Below are positions 17,456 through 27,419 of a DNA stretch of 64,000 nt, in pieces; position 1 is the stretch's first letter, and every line of letters begins with the position of its first letter. A program made the position numbers and the translations under genes. The DNA is from Lactonifactor sp050944855 (GTDB lineage Bacteria; Bacillota; Clostridia; Lachnospirales; Lachnospiraceae): assembly GCA_050944855.1 (NCBI GenBank), contig JBMNRU010000001.1, positions 62,001 to 126,000 of the forward strand. Direction: 5' to 3'. The notes under the pieces were generated by a model. The model did not search any database. It was not told where the DNA came from and saw only the letters and a list, made by a program, of their open reading frames with translations.

Positions 17456-20233
17456 CTACCGCGGTACTTCTACCATAATGTAAGCCTCTACCTGGTCTTC
17501 TTCCCGGATATCATTAAATCCTTCAAAGACAAGACCGCATTCATATCCGGCTTTTACTTCTTTCACGTCGTCCTTAAATCGTTTTAAGGATGCCAGATGA
17601 CCCTCAAAAATCTGATCTCCCTCACGGCTGATCCTTACTGAGCAGTTTCTCTGAAAGACACCGTCTGTTACATAAGAACCTGCAATGTTTCCTACACCGG
17701 ATGCCTTAAAGATCTGACGAACCTCCGCATGACCGATTACTTTCTCTTCATAAATCGGCTCCAGCATACCCTTCATTGCCGCTTCCACATCCTCAATAGC
17801 CTGATAGATAACGCGATACAGACGCAGGTCAACGCCTTCCTGCTCAGCGATCGTCTTTGCAGTCGCATCGGGGCGGACATTGAATCCAATGATAATCGCA
17901 TTGGAAGCAGATGCCAGGGATACATCGGATTCGTTGATAGCACCGACACCGCCGTGGATCACTTTTACTACAACTTCCTCATTGGAAAGTTTTATCAGAC
18001 TCTGCTTTACAGCTTCCACCGATCCTTGTACGTCTGCTTTTACGATCAGAGGCAGTTCTTTCAAATTACCTGCCTGAATCTGATTAAACAGATCATCCAG
18101 GGACATTTTTGCTTTGGTCTCATCCAGCAGTTTATTTTTATTTTCAGAGATAAAGGTAGCAGCAAAATTCTTTGCTTCTTTATCATTTTCCGTAGCCACC
18201 AGTACTTCGCCGGCATTGGGAACATCATTCAGACCCAGAATCTCTACCGGTGTGGATGGTGTGGCTTCTTTTACACGGCGGCCCTTATCATCCATCATGG
18301 CACGCACTTTACCGGAACTTGCCCCGGCTGCAATGAAATCACCCACATGCAGGGTACCTTTCTGTACCAGGATCGTAGCAACCGGACCTTTGCCCTTATC
18401 CAGCTCTGCCTCGATAACCAGACCTCTTGCTCTTCTCTTTGGATTTGCTTTTAACTCGCATACCTCTGCTGTCAGAAGGATCATTTCCAGCAGATCATCA
18501 ATGCCTTCACCGGTACGTGCGGAAACCGGCACGAAGATCGTACTTCCGCCCCAGTCTTCCGGAAGCAGTTCATACTCGGATAATTCCTGTTTTACACGAT
18601 CTACGTTCGCACTTGGCTTATCAATTTTATTAATCGCAACAATAATCTCTACACCAGCCGCTTTTGCATGGTTTATGGCCTCTACCGTCTGCGGCATCAC
18701 ACCATCGTCTGCTGCAACAACCAGGATTGCAATATCCGTGGCATTGGCTCCCCGCATACGCATAGCCGTAAATGCTTCATGACCCGGTGTATCTAAAAAC
18801 GTAATCTTCTGACCATTAATCGTTACCATGTAAGCACCGATATGCTGTGTAATACCACCGGCCTCACGGTCCGTTACATGGGTATTACGGATGCAGTCCA
18901 GAAGGGAAGTTTTACCATGGTCAACGTGACCCATAACACAAACTACCGGCGGTCTGGAAACTAATAAGCTTTCATCCTCTTCTTCTTCACGGAGCAATTC
19001 TTCGATGACATCTACCTTTTCCTCCGGTTCTGCAAGAATATCATATTCTAAAGCCAGTTCCTGGGCTCTTTCGAATTCAATTTCATGATTAACCGTAACC
19101 AGGATTCCTTTCAGAAACAGATTTTTTACCAGTACGGATGGCTGCATTTTCATCTTGTCAGCCAGCTCACGGATTGTCATCTTCTCCGGAAGGGTAATTT
19201 CCTTTACTTCTTCCTTCTTTTCCGGTACCTTTGGCTGCGGCGCAGGCTTCTGCAGAGCCTTGGGAAGTCTCTGATTCGGTCTTCTTCCTCCCTGATTCGG
19301 TCTCTTTCCGCCACCGTTCTGGTTTTGATACTCATCTCTTCTGTTATCTTTTTTCTTGTTTTCTCTGTTATTCTTGCGGCTGTCTTTATCCGCCATTTCC
19401 ATCTTAAGATCCGGTACTGCTTTCTCTCTTCTGTCCTGGGATCTTCCGCCGAAGGAACGCTGTCCGCCCTGATTATCGCGGGAAGAAAACTCTCTTCTGG
19501 AACCATCTTTGCTGAAACTTCTCTCATTATCTCTTCCTCTGCCTTCTCCCGGCTTGGAATTGTTATGATATGGTTTCTGTCCTTCTGTTCTTACCCCGTC
19601 TCTCTGGCCGTTAAAATTTCTGGGACCATTGTTATGGAACGGTCTCTGACCATCCGGTCTCGGTCCTCTGCCTTCTCCCGGCTTGGAATTGTTATTGTAT
19701 GGCCGGGAACCTTCTGTTCTTGGACCGTTATGATGAAATGGTCTCTGACCTCCCTGGCTTTCTTTGGACGCATTGTCTCTGACCACACCCTCTCTCGGGC
19801 CATTATTTCTTGGTCCGTTGCTGTTATACGGACGCTGTCCGCCCTGTGTGTTTTGTGGTCTGCTGCCAGCCGGACGTTCTCCTCTTTGCGGACGTTCCTG
19901 ACTCTGTGCTGTCACATTCTGGCCATTTGGACGGTGACCGCCCTGACGGTTCTGGTTCGGACGATTCTGCCCGCCTCTCGGCTGACTGCTGGCATTCTGC
20001 GGACGGAATACCTGAATAATATTTTTCTTTTTCGGTTTATTTTCTGCGTTTTCCTGGACCTTATGATCTTCCTTTGCCAATCCGAAATGATTTCGCACCA
20101 TTTTTTCATGGTCGTCCTCCAGACTGCTCATATGGCTTTTTAACTCCACACCTTTGGATTTCAAGAAATCCAGGACTTCTTTATTGGTTTTATCTAATTC
20201 TTTAGCAAGTTCATGTACTCTCAGTTTTGACAT
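17456..20233 (-). CDS. infB: Translation initiation factor IF-2
   Basis: GTPase that places initiator fMet-tRNA on the 30S subunit. The 925-residue protein starts with an IF2-N domain (residues 1-50), then a long disordered region (about 65-330) rich in Asn, Gly, Arg, Gln and Pro with internal repeats, a second IF2-N domain (about 345-395), the G domain with GHVDHGKT near 434, DTPGH and NKID, and the domains II-IV that bind the ribosome and fMet-tRNA. The repeat region includes a 31-bp exact DNA repeat 129 bases apart (19536-19566 and 19665-19695), in frame. It lies between ylxQ and rbfA. Confidence 0.98.
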   Translation of the reverse strand: MSKLRVHELAKELDKTNKEVLDFLKSKGVELKSHMSSLEDDHEKMVRNHFGLAKEDHKVQENAENKPKKKNIIQVFRPQNASSQPRGGQNRPNQNRQGGHRPNGQNVTAQSQERPQRGERPAGSRPQNTQGGQRPYNSNGPRNNGPREGVVRDNASKESQGGQRPFHHNGPRTEGSRPYNNNSKPGEGRGPRPDGQRPFHNNGPRNFNGQRDGVRTEGQKPYHNNSKPGEGRGRDNERSFSKDGSRREFSSRDNQGGQRSFGGRSQDRREKAVPDLKMEMADKDSRKNNRENKKKDNRRDEYQNQNGGGKRPNQGGRRPNQRLPKALQKPAPQPKVPEKKEEVKEITLPEKMTIRELADKMKMQPSVLVKNLFLKGILVTVNHEIEFERAQELALEYDILAEPEEKVDVIEELLREEEEDESLLVSRPPVVCVMGHVDHGKTSLLDCIRNTHVTDREAGGITQHIGAYMVTINGQKITFLDTPGHEAFTAMRMRGANATDIAILVVAADDGVMPQTVEAINHAKAAGVEIIVAINKIDKPSANVDRVKQELSEYELLPEDWGGSTIFVPVSARTGEGIDDLLEMILLTAEVCELKANPKRRARGLVIEAELDKGKGPVATILVQKGTLHVGDFIAAGASSGKVRAMMDDKGRRVKEATPSTPVEILGLNDVPNAGEVLVATENDKEAKNFAATFISENKNKLLDETKAKMSLDDLFNQIQAGNLKELPLIVKADVQGSVEAVKQSLIKLSNEEVVVKVIHGGVGAINESDVSLASASNAIIIGFNVRPDATAKTIAEQEGVDLRLYRVIYQAIEDVEAAMKGMLEPIYEEKVIGHAEVRQIFKASGVGNIAGSYVTDGVFQRNCSVRISREGDQIFEGHLASLKRFKDDVKEVKAGYECGLVFEGFNDIREEDQVEAYIMVEVPR
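19536..19695 (-). repeat. In-frame 129-bp period direct repeat inside infB
   Basis: A 31-base sequence is repeated exactly at 19536-19566 and 19665-19695. The distance of 129 bases equals 43 codons, and both copies encode part of NNSKPGEGRG. It indicates duplication within the disordered N-terminal region of IF-2. Confidence 0.8.
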
Positions 20234-20252
20234 ACTTACTACCTCCTTTTCC

Positions 20253-20564
20253 TCACCTATTGGTCGACAGTTGCTTTTCTATGGCCGAAGCAAAATTTTC
20301 ATCCAAAACAGCCAGACTGGCTCTGAATTCCTTCCCGATGGCTTTTCCCAGTTCTTCCTTTTCTCCCAGGAAGAAAATCGGAACCCGATAATATTCGCAC
20401 ATATTCGAAAACTTCTTTTTGGTATTTGCAGAAGCAGTATCTGCCACCACCACCAGAAATCCTTTACCGGTTTTTACTGCCTTTTCTGTGGCAAATTCGC
20501 CGCTGGCGATCTTTCCGGCCTTCATTGCTAATCCTATTAGAGATAGTACTTTATGATTATTCAA
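20253..20564 (-). CDS. L7Ae-family RNA-binding protein YlxQ
   Basis: Small protein of 103 residues with the L7Ae/L30e/S12e fold that binds kink-turn RNA; its target in Firmicutes is unsettled. Typical segments are LIGLAMKAGKIASGE and GFLVVVADTASANTKKK. It overlaps the end of ylxR by eight bases and precedes infB by 19, its standard place in the nusA operon. Confidence 0.92.
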   Translation of the reverse strand: MNNHKVLSLIGLAMKAGKIASGEFATEKAVKTGKGFLVVVADTASANTKKKFSNMCEYYRVPIFFLGEKEELGKAIGKEFRASLAVLDENFASAIEKQLSTNR

Positions 20565-20829
20565 TAATTTCTAACTCCTTTTTCAGACTTTCGTAAACCG
20601 CATCCGGTATTGCCATCTTCAAAGAACGTTCGATACCTTTGCTTTTCCTGGCCTTTGCCAGACATTCCTGACTGCGGCACAGATAAGCGCCTCTTCCATT
20701 CTTCTTTCCCGTAGCATCCAATACGATTTCGTCCTCTGTTGTTTTTAAGATTCGCAGCAATTCTTTTTTATTTTTCATTTCACCGCATCCGATACATTTT
20801 CGCATGGGAACTTTACGCACTGTACTCAT
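20557..20829 (-). CDS. rnpM: YlxR (RnpM) family nucleic-acid-binding protein
   Basis: The 90-residue protein carries the family hallmark PMRKCIGCGEMKNKKELLRI and the GRGAYLC motif. In B. subtilis this protein binds RNase P RNA and modulates RNase P, and is also reported to bind DNA; either role could apply here. It lies six bases after nusA. rnpB itself is at 56.8-57.1 kb in the same window. Confidence 0.9.
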   Translation of the reverse strand: MSTVRKVPMRKCIGCGEMKNKKELLRILKTTEDEIVLDATGKKNGRGAYLCRSQECLAKARKSKGIERSLKMAIPDAVYESLKKELEIIE

Positions 20830-20834
20830 GATTT

Positions 20835-21995
20835 TTATTCCTCTGTATCATTCTCTTGGGCGTACTCTACATCTGAGTAATTATAATCTTCTTCCGGATA
20901 ATATCCTTCCTGCATTCCTTCCTCGTAGGATTCTTCATCAAAATAATCGAGATCCCCGGCTTCTCTTGCCTGAGTCTCGCTCTTAATATCAATCTTAAAT
21001 CCTGTCAGTCTGGCTGCCAGACGGGCATTCTGTCCTTCTTTGCCGATTGCCAGGGACAACTGATAATCCGGTACCACAACTTCTGCTGTTTTTTCATCCG
21101 GATCTGCCGCAACGGAAATAACCTTTGCAGGACTTAAGGAATTCTCGATTAAAAGGGCCGGATTGTCACTCCAGTTGATAATGTCAATCTTTTCACCGCG
21201 GAGTTCTGCCACAACTGTGTTCACTCTGGCACCATTCATACCTACGCATGCACCTACCGGATCTACATCCGGATCATTGGAATATACTGCGATCTTCGTA
21301 CGGGAACCTGCTTCTCTGGCAATACTCTTGATCTCAACAATTCCCTCTTTTACTTCTGTAACCTCGGATTCAAATAACCGTTTCACTAATTCCGGATGGG
21401 TTCTGGATACCAGGATCTTCGGTCCTTTTGGAGTATCCTTCACTTCCAGAATATATACTTTGATACGTTCAGTGGGACGGAATACTTCTCCCTTCACCTG
21501 CTCGTTCTCATTTAAAATAGCATCTGCCTTGCCCAGATTGATACTCACATTTTTTCCAATATTTCTCTGAACAATACCAGTGACTACATCTTTCTCTTTT
21601 CCGTAGTACTGATTATAGATTACTTTTCTTTCTTCTTCACGGATCTTCTGCAGAATTACATTCTTGGCATTCTGTGTAGCGATACGTCCAAATTCCTTTG
21701 ACTTAATCTCTACATTCACCACGTCTCCCACTTCATATTTGCTGTCAATCATCTTAGCATTTGCCAGGCTGATCTCCAGCACAGGATCTTCTACAGTCTC
21801 TACCACTGCTTTTTCTGCCAGCACACAGAAATCACAGGTATCCGGGTTAATATTAACTTTTACATTATCAGCCTTTCCAAAATGGTTTTTGCAAGCCTGA
21901 ATCAAAGACTGTTCAATGGCTTCCAGCAAAGTCTCTTTGCTGATGGATTTCTCTTTTTCGAGAATATCTAAGGCTTCTAATAATTCTGTGTTCAT
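20835..21995 (-). CDS. nusA: Transcription termination/antitermination protein NusA
   Basis: RNA polymerase-bound elongation factor controlling pausing, termination and antitermination. The 386 residues comprise the N-terminal polymerase-binding domain (1-130), an S1 domain (about 135-200), and two KH domains (about 205-345) with VGACVGMNGARV and AIGKEGQNARLAARLTG. An acidic tail of about 40 residues replaces the extra AR repeats of enterobacterial NusA, as usual in Firmicutes. It follows rimP by 51 bases. Confidence 0.97.
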   Translation of the reverse strand: MNTELLEALDILEKEKSISKETLLEAIEQSLIQACKNHFGKADNVKVNINPDTCDFCVLAEKAVVETVEDPVLEISLANAKMIDSKYEVGDVVNVEIKSKEFGRIATQNAKNVILQKIREEERKVIYNQYYGKEKDVVTGIVQRNIGKNVSINLGKADAILNENEQVKGEVFRPTERIKVYILEVKDTPKGPKILVSRTHPELVKRLFESEVTEVKEGIVEIKSIAREAGSRTKIAVYSNDPDVDPVGACVGMNGARVNTVVAELRGEKIDIINWSDNPALLIENSLSPAKVISVAADPDEKTAEVVVPDYQLSLAIGKEGQNARLAARLTGFKIDIKSETQAREAGDLDYFDEESYEEGMQEGYYPEEDYNYSDVEYAQENDTEE

Positions 21996-22046
21996 TTTTC
22001 CTATTCCTCCTACTTTTGAAACACGGTAATCTATTTTCTATTCTGA

Positions 22047-22514
22047 TTAAAAATCAAATGCTAATCGGATCAATGCAATACTCGCCTTCTCAAATGTCCT
22101 CTCGGTTCCGTCCTCCTGACAAATAGTCACACTGTTATCATCATATGCCTGCAGGACTCCGTAAAATTCCTTCTGTTTATCCACTGCACGATAAGTACGG
22201 ATCTCCAGTTCCTTTCCCATACTTCTGATGTAATCTTTTTCTTTTTTCAACGGTCTTCCAAGGCCCGGTGAACTCACCTCTAAAATATAGGTATCCTCAA
22301 TAAAGTCTTCCTTATCCAGAAGATCGGAAAAAGCACGGCTTACCACTTCGCAGTCATTGATGTTAATGCCCCCTTCTTTATCAATGTAAGCTCTCAGATA
22401 CCAGCTGCTTCCCTCTTTAACATATTCCACATCCACTAATTCAAAATGGTTTGCTTCTACAATGGGAAAAAGCAGGGCTTCTGCTCTTTGTTCATAGGCT
22501 TCTCTCTTACTCAA
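22047..22514 (-). CDS. rimP: Ribosome maturation factor RimP
   Basis: Helps assemble the 30S subunit. The 155 residues show both RimP domains: LVDVEYVKEGSSWYLRAYID in the first and the conserved LEVSSPGLGRPL at the junction, then a C-terminal SH3-like part. It is the first gene of the nusA-infB operon, preceded by a hairpin and a promoter. Confidence 0.95.
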   Translation of the reverse strand: MSKREAYEQRAEALLFPIVEANHFELVDVEYVKEGSSWYLRAYIDKEGGININDCEVVSRAFSDLLDKEDFIEDTYILEVSSPGLGRPLKKEKDYIRSMGKELEIRTYRAVDKQKEFYGVLQAYDDNSVTICQEDGTERTFEKASIALIRLAFDF

Positions 22515-22543
22515 TCTTTCACCACCTTTGGTCTATACACGCG

Positions 22544-22573
22544 ATAAGAGTGGACTCGCAAGCCCACTCTTAT
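22544..22573 (-). promoter_or_regulatory. Stem-loop in the rimP-nusA operon leader
   Basis: ATAAGAGTGG and CCACTCTTAT are perfect ten-base arms around a ten-base loop, between the predicted transcription start and the rimP ribosome site. No T run follows on the minus strand (TCGCGTG), so it is not a simple terminator. It could be an attenuation or mRNA-stability element; the role is unknown. Confidence 0.5.
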
Positions 22574-22594
22574 TCTGTAATACTATTAAGTTCT

Positions 22595-22623
22595 ATAATA
22601 GGATAGCACCAAAATTTTCTAAA
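22595..22623 (-). promoter_or_regulatory. Promoter of the rimP-nusA-infB operon
   Basis: Minus strand TTTAGA, 17-base spacer, TATTAT, with a leader of about 75 bases. The -10 matches five of six bases and the -35 four of six. Confidence 0.55.
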
Positions 22624-22706
22624 ATCAAGGGGTTCCTGCAAATTTTTTTCATTTACCGCAGCAATCCGAACATTTCCCCCATTGCCAGATCATTGCCGCC
22701 AGCCCG

Positions 22707-24944
22707 TCAGCTGCGTGATCTGCTTCCTTTGGTATCCCGTTTTCCCAGTTTCAGACGATTCAGGGTAATCTGCTTTCCATTTCGCTCGATCTTGTACTCT
22801 GTCCGGTTTTCCAGAAGATATACCTGCTCCACGATATCCTGCTCGCCTAATCGAATCCCCCGAACTCCCAGGGCATTTTTTTTCTGCAGCGGAACTTCTT
22901 CTTTTAAAAACCTCAGAAAATAATTTTCTTTTGTCTGCAGCACCACATATTCCATAGGATCTGCAATTCCTACATGAATAACCTCGTCATCCTCTGCAAG
23001 TTTTGTGGCCGCCACCGTACGTTTCGACACATCAAATTCCGCACCCTCAACCTGCTTTACCATACCATTTCTGGTAGCAAAAAGCAGACGGGAAGCTTTC
23101 ACCAGAACCAGACTTCCCGCGAATACGATTTCTTCCTGGGAACTGTCATAATTACTCAGATTATCAATTGGTTTTCCTTTGTCACGGAGCTTTCCTGCCG
23201 GCAGATCCAGTACCTTGACCGTGTGCATCTGGCCTTTGTTTGTGAAAATACAGATCTTGTCCGTATTCATACAGGAAAATACATACTTATTCTCTGTATC
23301 TGCCGCTTCTTTGTTTCTCTCATAAGTAGTTTTATCAATGGTTTTCGCGTAACCAAACCGATCCATCAAAAATACGACTTCCGCCTCTTCTATCTTCTTT
23401 TCTTCATAAACAGCTTCCTGGGCGTGAGTAATCTCTGTCTTGCGCGGCACGGCATAAGCTTTCTTCACTGCCGTCAGCTCTTTGATGATCACTTTTGCCA
23501 TAGAATCATAGTTATTCAGAATATCTTCATAACGGGCAATATTCGCCAGGGTGGTCTCATGCTCTGCCATCAGTGCTTCTATTTCCAGACCGATCAGTTT
23601 ATACAGGCGCATTTCCAGAATAGCCGTGGCCTGACGCTCGGTGAAACGAAGACTTTTTGCTGCTTTTTCACTGGTTTTCTTCTTAAATCGGATCCCTTCT
23701 GTCTTACCATGCACCAGACATTCTTTCACCTGCTTCTGGTTTTTACTGCCTCGCAGGATCTCAATGATCAGATCGATCACATCACAGGCCTTGATCAGAC
23801 CTTCCTGTACTTCTTTTTTATCCATCTCTCTGGCAAGAAGATTCTGGTACTTTCTGGTAGCCACTTCAAACTGAAAGTCCACATGATATTCTATGATGCC
23901 TTTCAGTCCTAAGGTTTCCGGCCTTCCGTCTGCCACCGCCAGCATATTCACACCGAAAGTATCCTCCAGTCGGGTCTTTTTATACAGCATATTGGTAAGA
24001 TTGACAATATCCGTACCTTTTTTCAACTCCAACACGATGCGGATCCCTTCTTTGGAGGACTGGTTGGAAATATCTACAATGTCGGTGGTCTTTTTGGTCT
24101 CCACAAGAGAGGCCACATCATTTAAAAATTTGCCGATATTGGCCCCCACCATAGTATAAGGAATTTCTGTGATTACCAGCAGGCTTTTTCCGGCTTTCCC
24201 TTTTTCGATTTCCACCTTGCCCCGCAGTTTGATCTTGCCAACACCGGATTCATAAATAGCTTCCAGATCCTCCTTATTCACTACGATGCCGCCGGTAGGA
24301 AAATCCGGGCCTTTCACATGCTGCATCAACTCTTTCGTTGTCATATGGCTGTTCTTCATATAAGCAATGACCGCATCGATAACCTCACCCAGGTTATGCG
24401 GCGGGATACTGGTCGCCATACCTACCGCAATCCCTTCCGCTCCATTCACCAACAGATTGGGAATACGCACCGGCAATACCGATGGTTCCTTTTCTGTCTC
24501 ATCAAAATTCGGTATAAAATCTACTACATCTTTATCCAGATCTCCCAGGTATACTTCCTGGGTAATCTTCTCCAGCCTGGCCTCTGTATATCGCATAGCC
24601 GCAGCCCCGTCACCTTCTATGGAGCCAAAGTTACCGTGACCGTCTACCAGGGGCAGACCTTTTTTAAAATCCTGGGCCATAACTACCAGCGATTCATAGA
24701 TTGAACTGTCACCATGGGGATGATATTTACCCATGGTATCCCCCACGATACGGGCACATTTTCGATAGGGACGGTCATAACGGATCCCCAATTCATACAT
24801 ATCATACAGGGTTCTTCTCTGTACCGGTTTTAAACCGTCCCGCACATCCGGCAGCGCACGGGATATAATCACACTCATTGCATAATCGATATAGGATTTC
24901 TGCATGATCTCGGAATACTCCGTCCGGATAATATTGTCTTCCAT
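22707..24944 (-). CDS. parC: DNA topoisomerase IV subunit A
   Basis: Type IIA topoisomerase subunit that breaks and rejoins DNA; topoisomerase IV decatenates daughter chromosomes. Catalytic tyrosine is Y119 in AAMRYTEARL, with the QRDR HPHGDSSIYESLV giving Ser80 and Glu84, the same numbering as S. aureus ParC. The QRRGGKG-like GyrA box is absent at the expected place near residue 560 (ERNKEAADTENK there), and the C-terminus is short at 745 residues without an acidic tail. Both points favour ParC over GyrA. It lies 11 bases after parE. Topoisomerase pairs are easily mis-assigned; a second pair near dnaA would settle it. Confidence 0.85.
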   Translation of the reverse strand: MEDNIIRTEYSEIMQKSYIDYAMSVIISRALPDVRDGLKPVQRRTLYDMYELGIRYDRPYRKCARIVGDTMGKYHPHGDSSIYESLVVMAQDFKKGLPLVDGHGNFGSIEGDGAAAMRYTEARLEKITQEVYLGDLDKDVVDFIPNFDETEKEPSVLPVRIPNLLVNGAEGIAVGMATSIPPHNLGEVIDAVIAYMKNSHMTTKELMQHVKGPDFPTGGIVVNKEDLEAIYESGVGKIKLRGKVEIEKGKAGKSLLVITEIPYTMVGANIGKFLNDVASLVETKKTTDIVDISNQSSKEGIRIVLELKKGTDIVNLTNMLYKKTRLEDTFGVNMLAVADGRPETLGLKGIIEYHVDFQFEVATRKYQNLLAREMDKKEVQEGLIKACDVIDLIIEILRGSKNQKQVKECLVHGKTEGIRFKKKTSEKAAKSLRFTERQATAILEMRLYKLIGLEIEALMAEHETTLANIARYEDILNNYDSMAKVIIKELTAVKKAYAVPRKTEITHAQEAVYEEKKIEEAEVVFLMDRFGYAKTIDKTTYERNKEAADTENKYVFSCMNTDKICIFTNKGQMHTVKVLDLPAGKLRDKGKPIDNLSNYDSSQEEIVFAGSLVLVKASRLLFATRNGMVKQVEGAEFDVSKRTVAATKLAEDDEVIHVGIADPMEYVVLQTKENYFLRFLKEEVPLQKKNALGVRGIRLGEQDIVEQVYLLENRTEYKIERNGKQITLNRLKLGKRDTKGSRSRS

Positions 24945-24955
24945 ACTTTTTCCTC

Positions 24956-26878
24956 CTATACGTCTAACTCTGCATCCTGTGCATGTTCATAAATAAATGC
25001 TTTCCGCGGCGGTACCTCAGTTCCCATAAGCACTTCCGTCACCTCTGATGCCATACGGGCATCTTCAATCTCCACTCGTTTTAACAGGCGGGTAGCCGGA
25101 TTTAACGTGGTCTCCCACAGCTGCTGTGCATCCATTTCTCCCAATCCTTTATATCTCTGCAGGGTAAAGGAGCCTTTATGTGTCTTTCTATATCTTTCCA
25201 ATGCCTTATCATCATAAAGATATTCCTCTGTCCCCTTTGCAGGCATAGCCTTATAAAGAGGCGGCATGGCAATGTATACATGACCTTCATAGATCAATTC
25301 CGGCATAAACCGGTAAAACAGGGTGAGCAGCAAAGTTGAAATATGCGCACCGTCCACATCCGCATCAGCCATAATGATAATCTTGTTATAGCGAAGCTTG
25401 GTAATATCAAAATCATTGCCGTATCCTTCGGAAAATCCACATCCGAACGCATTGATCATGGTCTTGATCTCCGCATTTGCCAGCACTTTATCAATCGTCG
25501 CCTTTTCTACATTTAAGATTTTCCCTCGGATCGGCAGAATTGCCTGGAAACTTCTGTCTCTGGCCGTCTTTGCCGATCCTCCCGCGGAATCTCCTTCCAC
25601 AATAAAGATTTCACAGACACTTGGATCACGCTTTTCACAATTTGCCAGCTTTCCGTTGGAATCAAAAGAATATTTCTGTTTCGTCAGCAGATTGGTTTTT
25701 GCCTTTTCCTCTGTCTTACGGATCTTAGCTGCTTTTTCCGCACAGGACAGCACATTTTTCAAGGTTTCCAGATTACGGTCAAAGTAATACACCATCTGCT
25801 CGCCGGTAATCTTGCTGGTCGCCTTGGAGGCATCCAGATTATCCAGCTTTGTCTTTGTCTGCCCCTCAAAACGGGGATCCGGATGCTTAATGGAGACTAC
25901 CGCCGTCATGCCGTTTCGGATATCTGCACCGGTAAAATTCACATCTTTTTCTTTCAAAATACCCAATTCTCTTGCATAGGTATTCATCACTGTGGTAAAC
26001 ATCGTTTTAAATCCGGTAAGGTGGGTTCCGCCTTCCGCATTGTATATATTATTACAGAAACCCAATACTGTTTCCCGGAATTCATTCACATACTGAAAGG
26101 CCACTTCCACCGTAATCCCTTCCGTCTCTCCGGAAAAATAGACGGGTTCATGAATGACTTCTGCTTTTTTATTCAGATCTTTAATATAGCCTACAATACC
26201 GTCCGGTTCATGGAATACTTCTAAAGTACCCTCTTCTTTTCGTCTGTCCTCAAAAATAATGGTCAGCTTGGGATTTAAATATGCGGTTTCATGCAGACGG
26301 CTTTTTACTTCTGTAGCGGAAAAATCCGTCCGTTCAAAGATTTCATGATCCGGCAGAAAGTTAATCCAGGTTCCGGTTTCTTTTGTCTTTCCTATCTTTG
26401 GCAGCAGGCCATTTTCCAATTCCATAACAGGGACTCCCCGCTCATAGCGATCCTGATGGATATAGCCCTCTCTTTTTACCCGGATTTCCAGATAGGCAGA
26501 CAAGGCATTCACTACGGAGGAACCTACCCCGTGAAGTCCGCCGCTTGTCTTATAGGCTTCGTTGTCAAACTTGCCGCCGGCATGCAAAGTGGTAAATACC
26601 AGACGTTCAGCGGATACTCCCTTCGCGTGCATGCCCACAGGAATTCCTCTTCCGTTATCTTCCACGGTAGCCGAACCGTCTTTTTCCAGGGTTACACGGA
26701 TTTCATCACAATAACCTGCCAAGTGCTCATCTACCGAATTATCTACAATTTCATAGATCAGATGGTTCAATCCCTTGCGGGAAACACTGCCGATATACAT
26801 ACCGGGGCGCTTTCTTACCGCCTCCAGTCCTTCCAACACTGCTATACTGGACGCATCGTACGTACTTTTCTTTGCCAT
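24956..26878 (-). CDS. parE: DNA topoisomerase IV subunit B
   Basis: ATPase partner of the A subunit. GHKL motifs are EIVDNSVDEHLAG, DNGRGIPVG and GGLHGVGSSVVNAL in the first 130 residues; the transducer domain follows; the TOPRIM domain has VEGDSAGGSAK and ADADVDGAHI, and the ending QRYKGLGEMDAQQLWETT is typical. Length (640) fits ParE or a Firmicute GyrB. The call as ParE rests on its partner lacking the GyrA box and on its location with PHP and PAP2 genes rather than dnaA-recF. Confidence 0.82.
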   Translation of the reverse strand: MAKKSTYDASSIAVLEGLEAVRKRPGMYIGSVSRKGLNHLIYEIVDNSVDEHLAGYCDEIRVTLEKDGSATVEDNGRGIPVGMHAKGVSAERLVFTTLHAGGKFDNEAYKTSGGLHGVGSSVVNALSAYLEIRVKREGYIHQDRYERGVPVMELENGLLPKIGKTKETGTWINFLPDHEIFERTDFSATEVKSRLHETAYLNPKLTIIFEDRRKEEGTLEVFHEPDGIVGYIKDLNKKAEVIHEPVYFSGETEGITVEVAFQYVNEFRETVLGFCNNIYNAEGGTHLTGFKTMFTTVMNTYARELGILKEKDVNFTGADIRNGMTAVVSIKHPDPRFEGQTKTKLDNLDASKATSKITGEQMVYYFDRNLETLKNVLSCAEKAAKIRKTEEKAKTNLLTKQKYSFDSNGKLANCEKRDPSVCEIFIVEGDSAGGSAKTARDRSFQAILPIRGKILNVEKATIDKVLANAEIKTMINAFGCGFSEGYGNDFDITKLRYNKIIIMADADVDGAHISTLLLTLFYRFMPELIYEGHVYIAMPPLYKAMPAKGTEEYLYDDKALERYRKTHKGSFTLQRYKGLGEMDAQQLWETTLNPATRLLKRVEIEDARMASEVTEVLMGTEVPPRKAFIYEHAQDAELDV

Positions 26879-26887
26879 AATTTCCTC

Positions 26888-27418
26888 CTATTTACACGGT
26901 TTTTGCCGCCGGTTCCATACATCCAGAAAGAAGCGGGCTGCAAATGCACAGCCAATTCCAAGCAGCAGGCCGCCCAAAACATCCGTCGGCCAGTGAACAA
27001 ACAAATATAATCGGGTAAATCCTATCAGTGCTGCCAGAATCAACACCCAGATACCCAACTTTCTATTCTTAATAAATACAGCTGCTGCCGCCGCAAAAGA
27101 AGATGCGGTATGCCCGGATGGGAATGAAAAGTCTCCCGGACTTGTAATCAGCAGCTTTACATCCGTATATACCCAGCAGGGCCTGTCTCTTGCAATCAGA
27201 TTTTTCAGTATCACATTGCAGGAGAGATAATCCAATACTAATGCCAGAAGCACCAAGATCCCCATCGGACGAGATTTTTCCCGGCATAACAATACCACTC
27301 CCAGAAGGATCCAGATTATGCCGCCATTTCCGAGAGAAGTGATTCCCACAACCAGTTTATCCAGAAAGGGGGTATGCAGCTTCTGGAGTGCCATCAAAAT
27401 TTCATATTCCAACTCCAT
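26888..27418 (-). CDS. PAP2-family phosphatase
   Basis: Integral membrane lipid phosphatase of 176 residues, perhaps acting on undecaprenyl pyrophosphate or phosphatidic acid-type lipids. The three PAP2 motifs are KNLIARDRP, PSGHTAS and RLYLFVHWPTD, with the catalytic histidines in the second and third. Five to six hydrophobic helices are seen. It lies one base after the PHP gene and nine bases before parE, so all four genes form one unit. Confidence 0.9.
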   Translation of the reverse strand: MELEYEILMALQKLHTPFLDKLVVGITSLGNGGIIWILLGVVLLCREKSRPMGILVLLALVLDYLSCNVILKNLIARDRPCWVYTDVKLLITSPGDFSFPSGHTASSFAAAAAVFIKNRKLGIWVLILAALIGFTRLYLFVHWPTDVLGGLLLGIGCAFAARFFLDVWNRRQKPCK

Positions 27419-27419
27419 G

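Noticed and set aside
19085..20143. Long plus-strand open frame opposite infB
   Set aside because: It is a shadow of the biased, repetitive codon use of infB and shows no family features or ribosome site.
22707..26878. Assignment as gyrA-gyrB
   Set aside because: The A subunit lacks a GyrA box and an extended acidic tail, and the location is not next to dnaA-recF; topoisomerase IV fits better.
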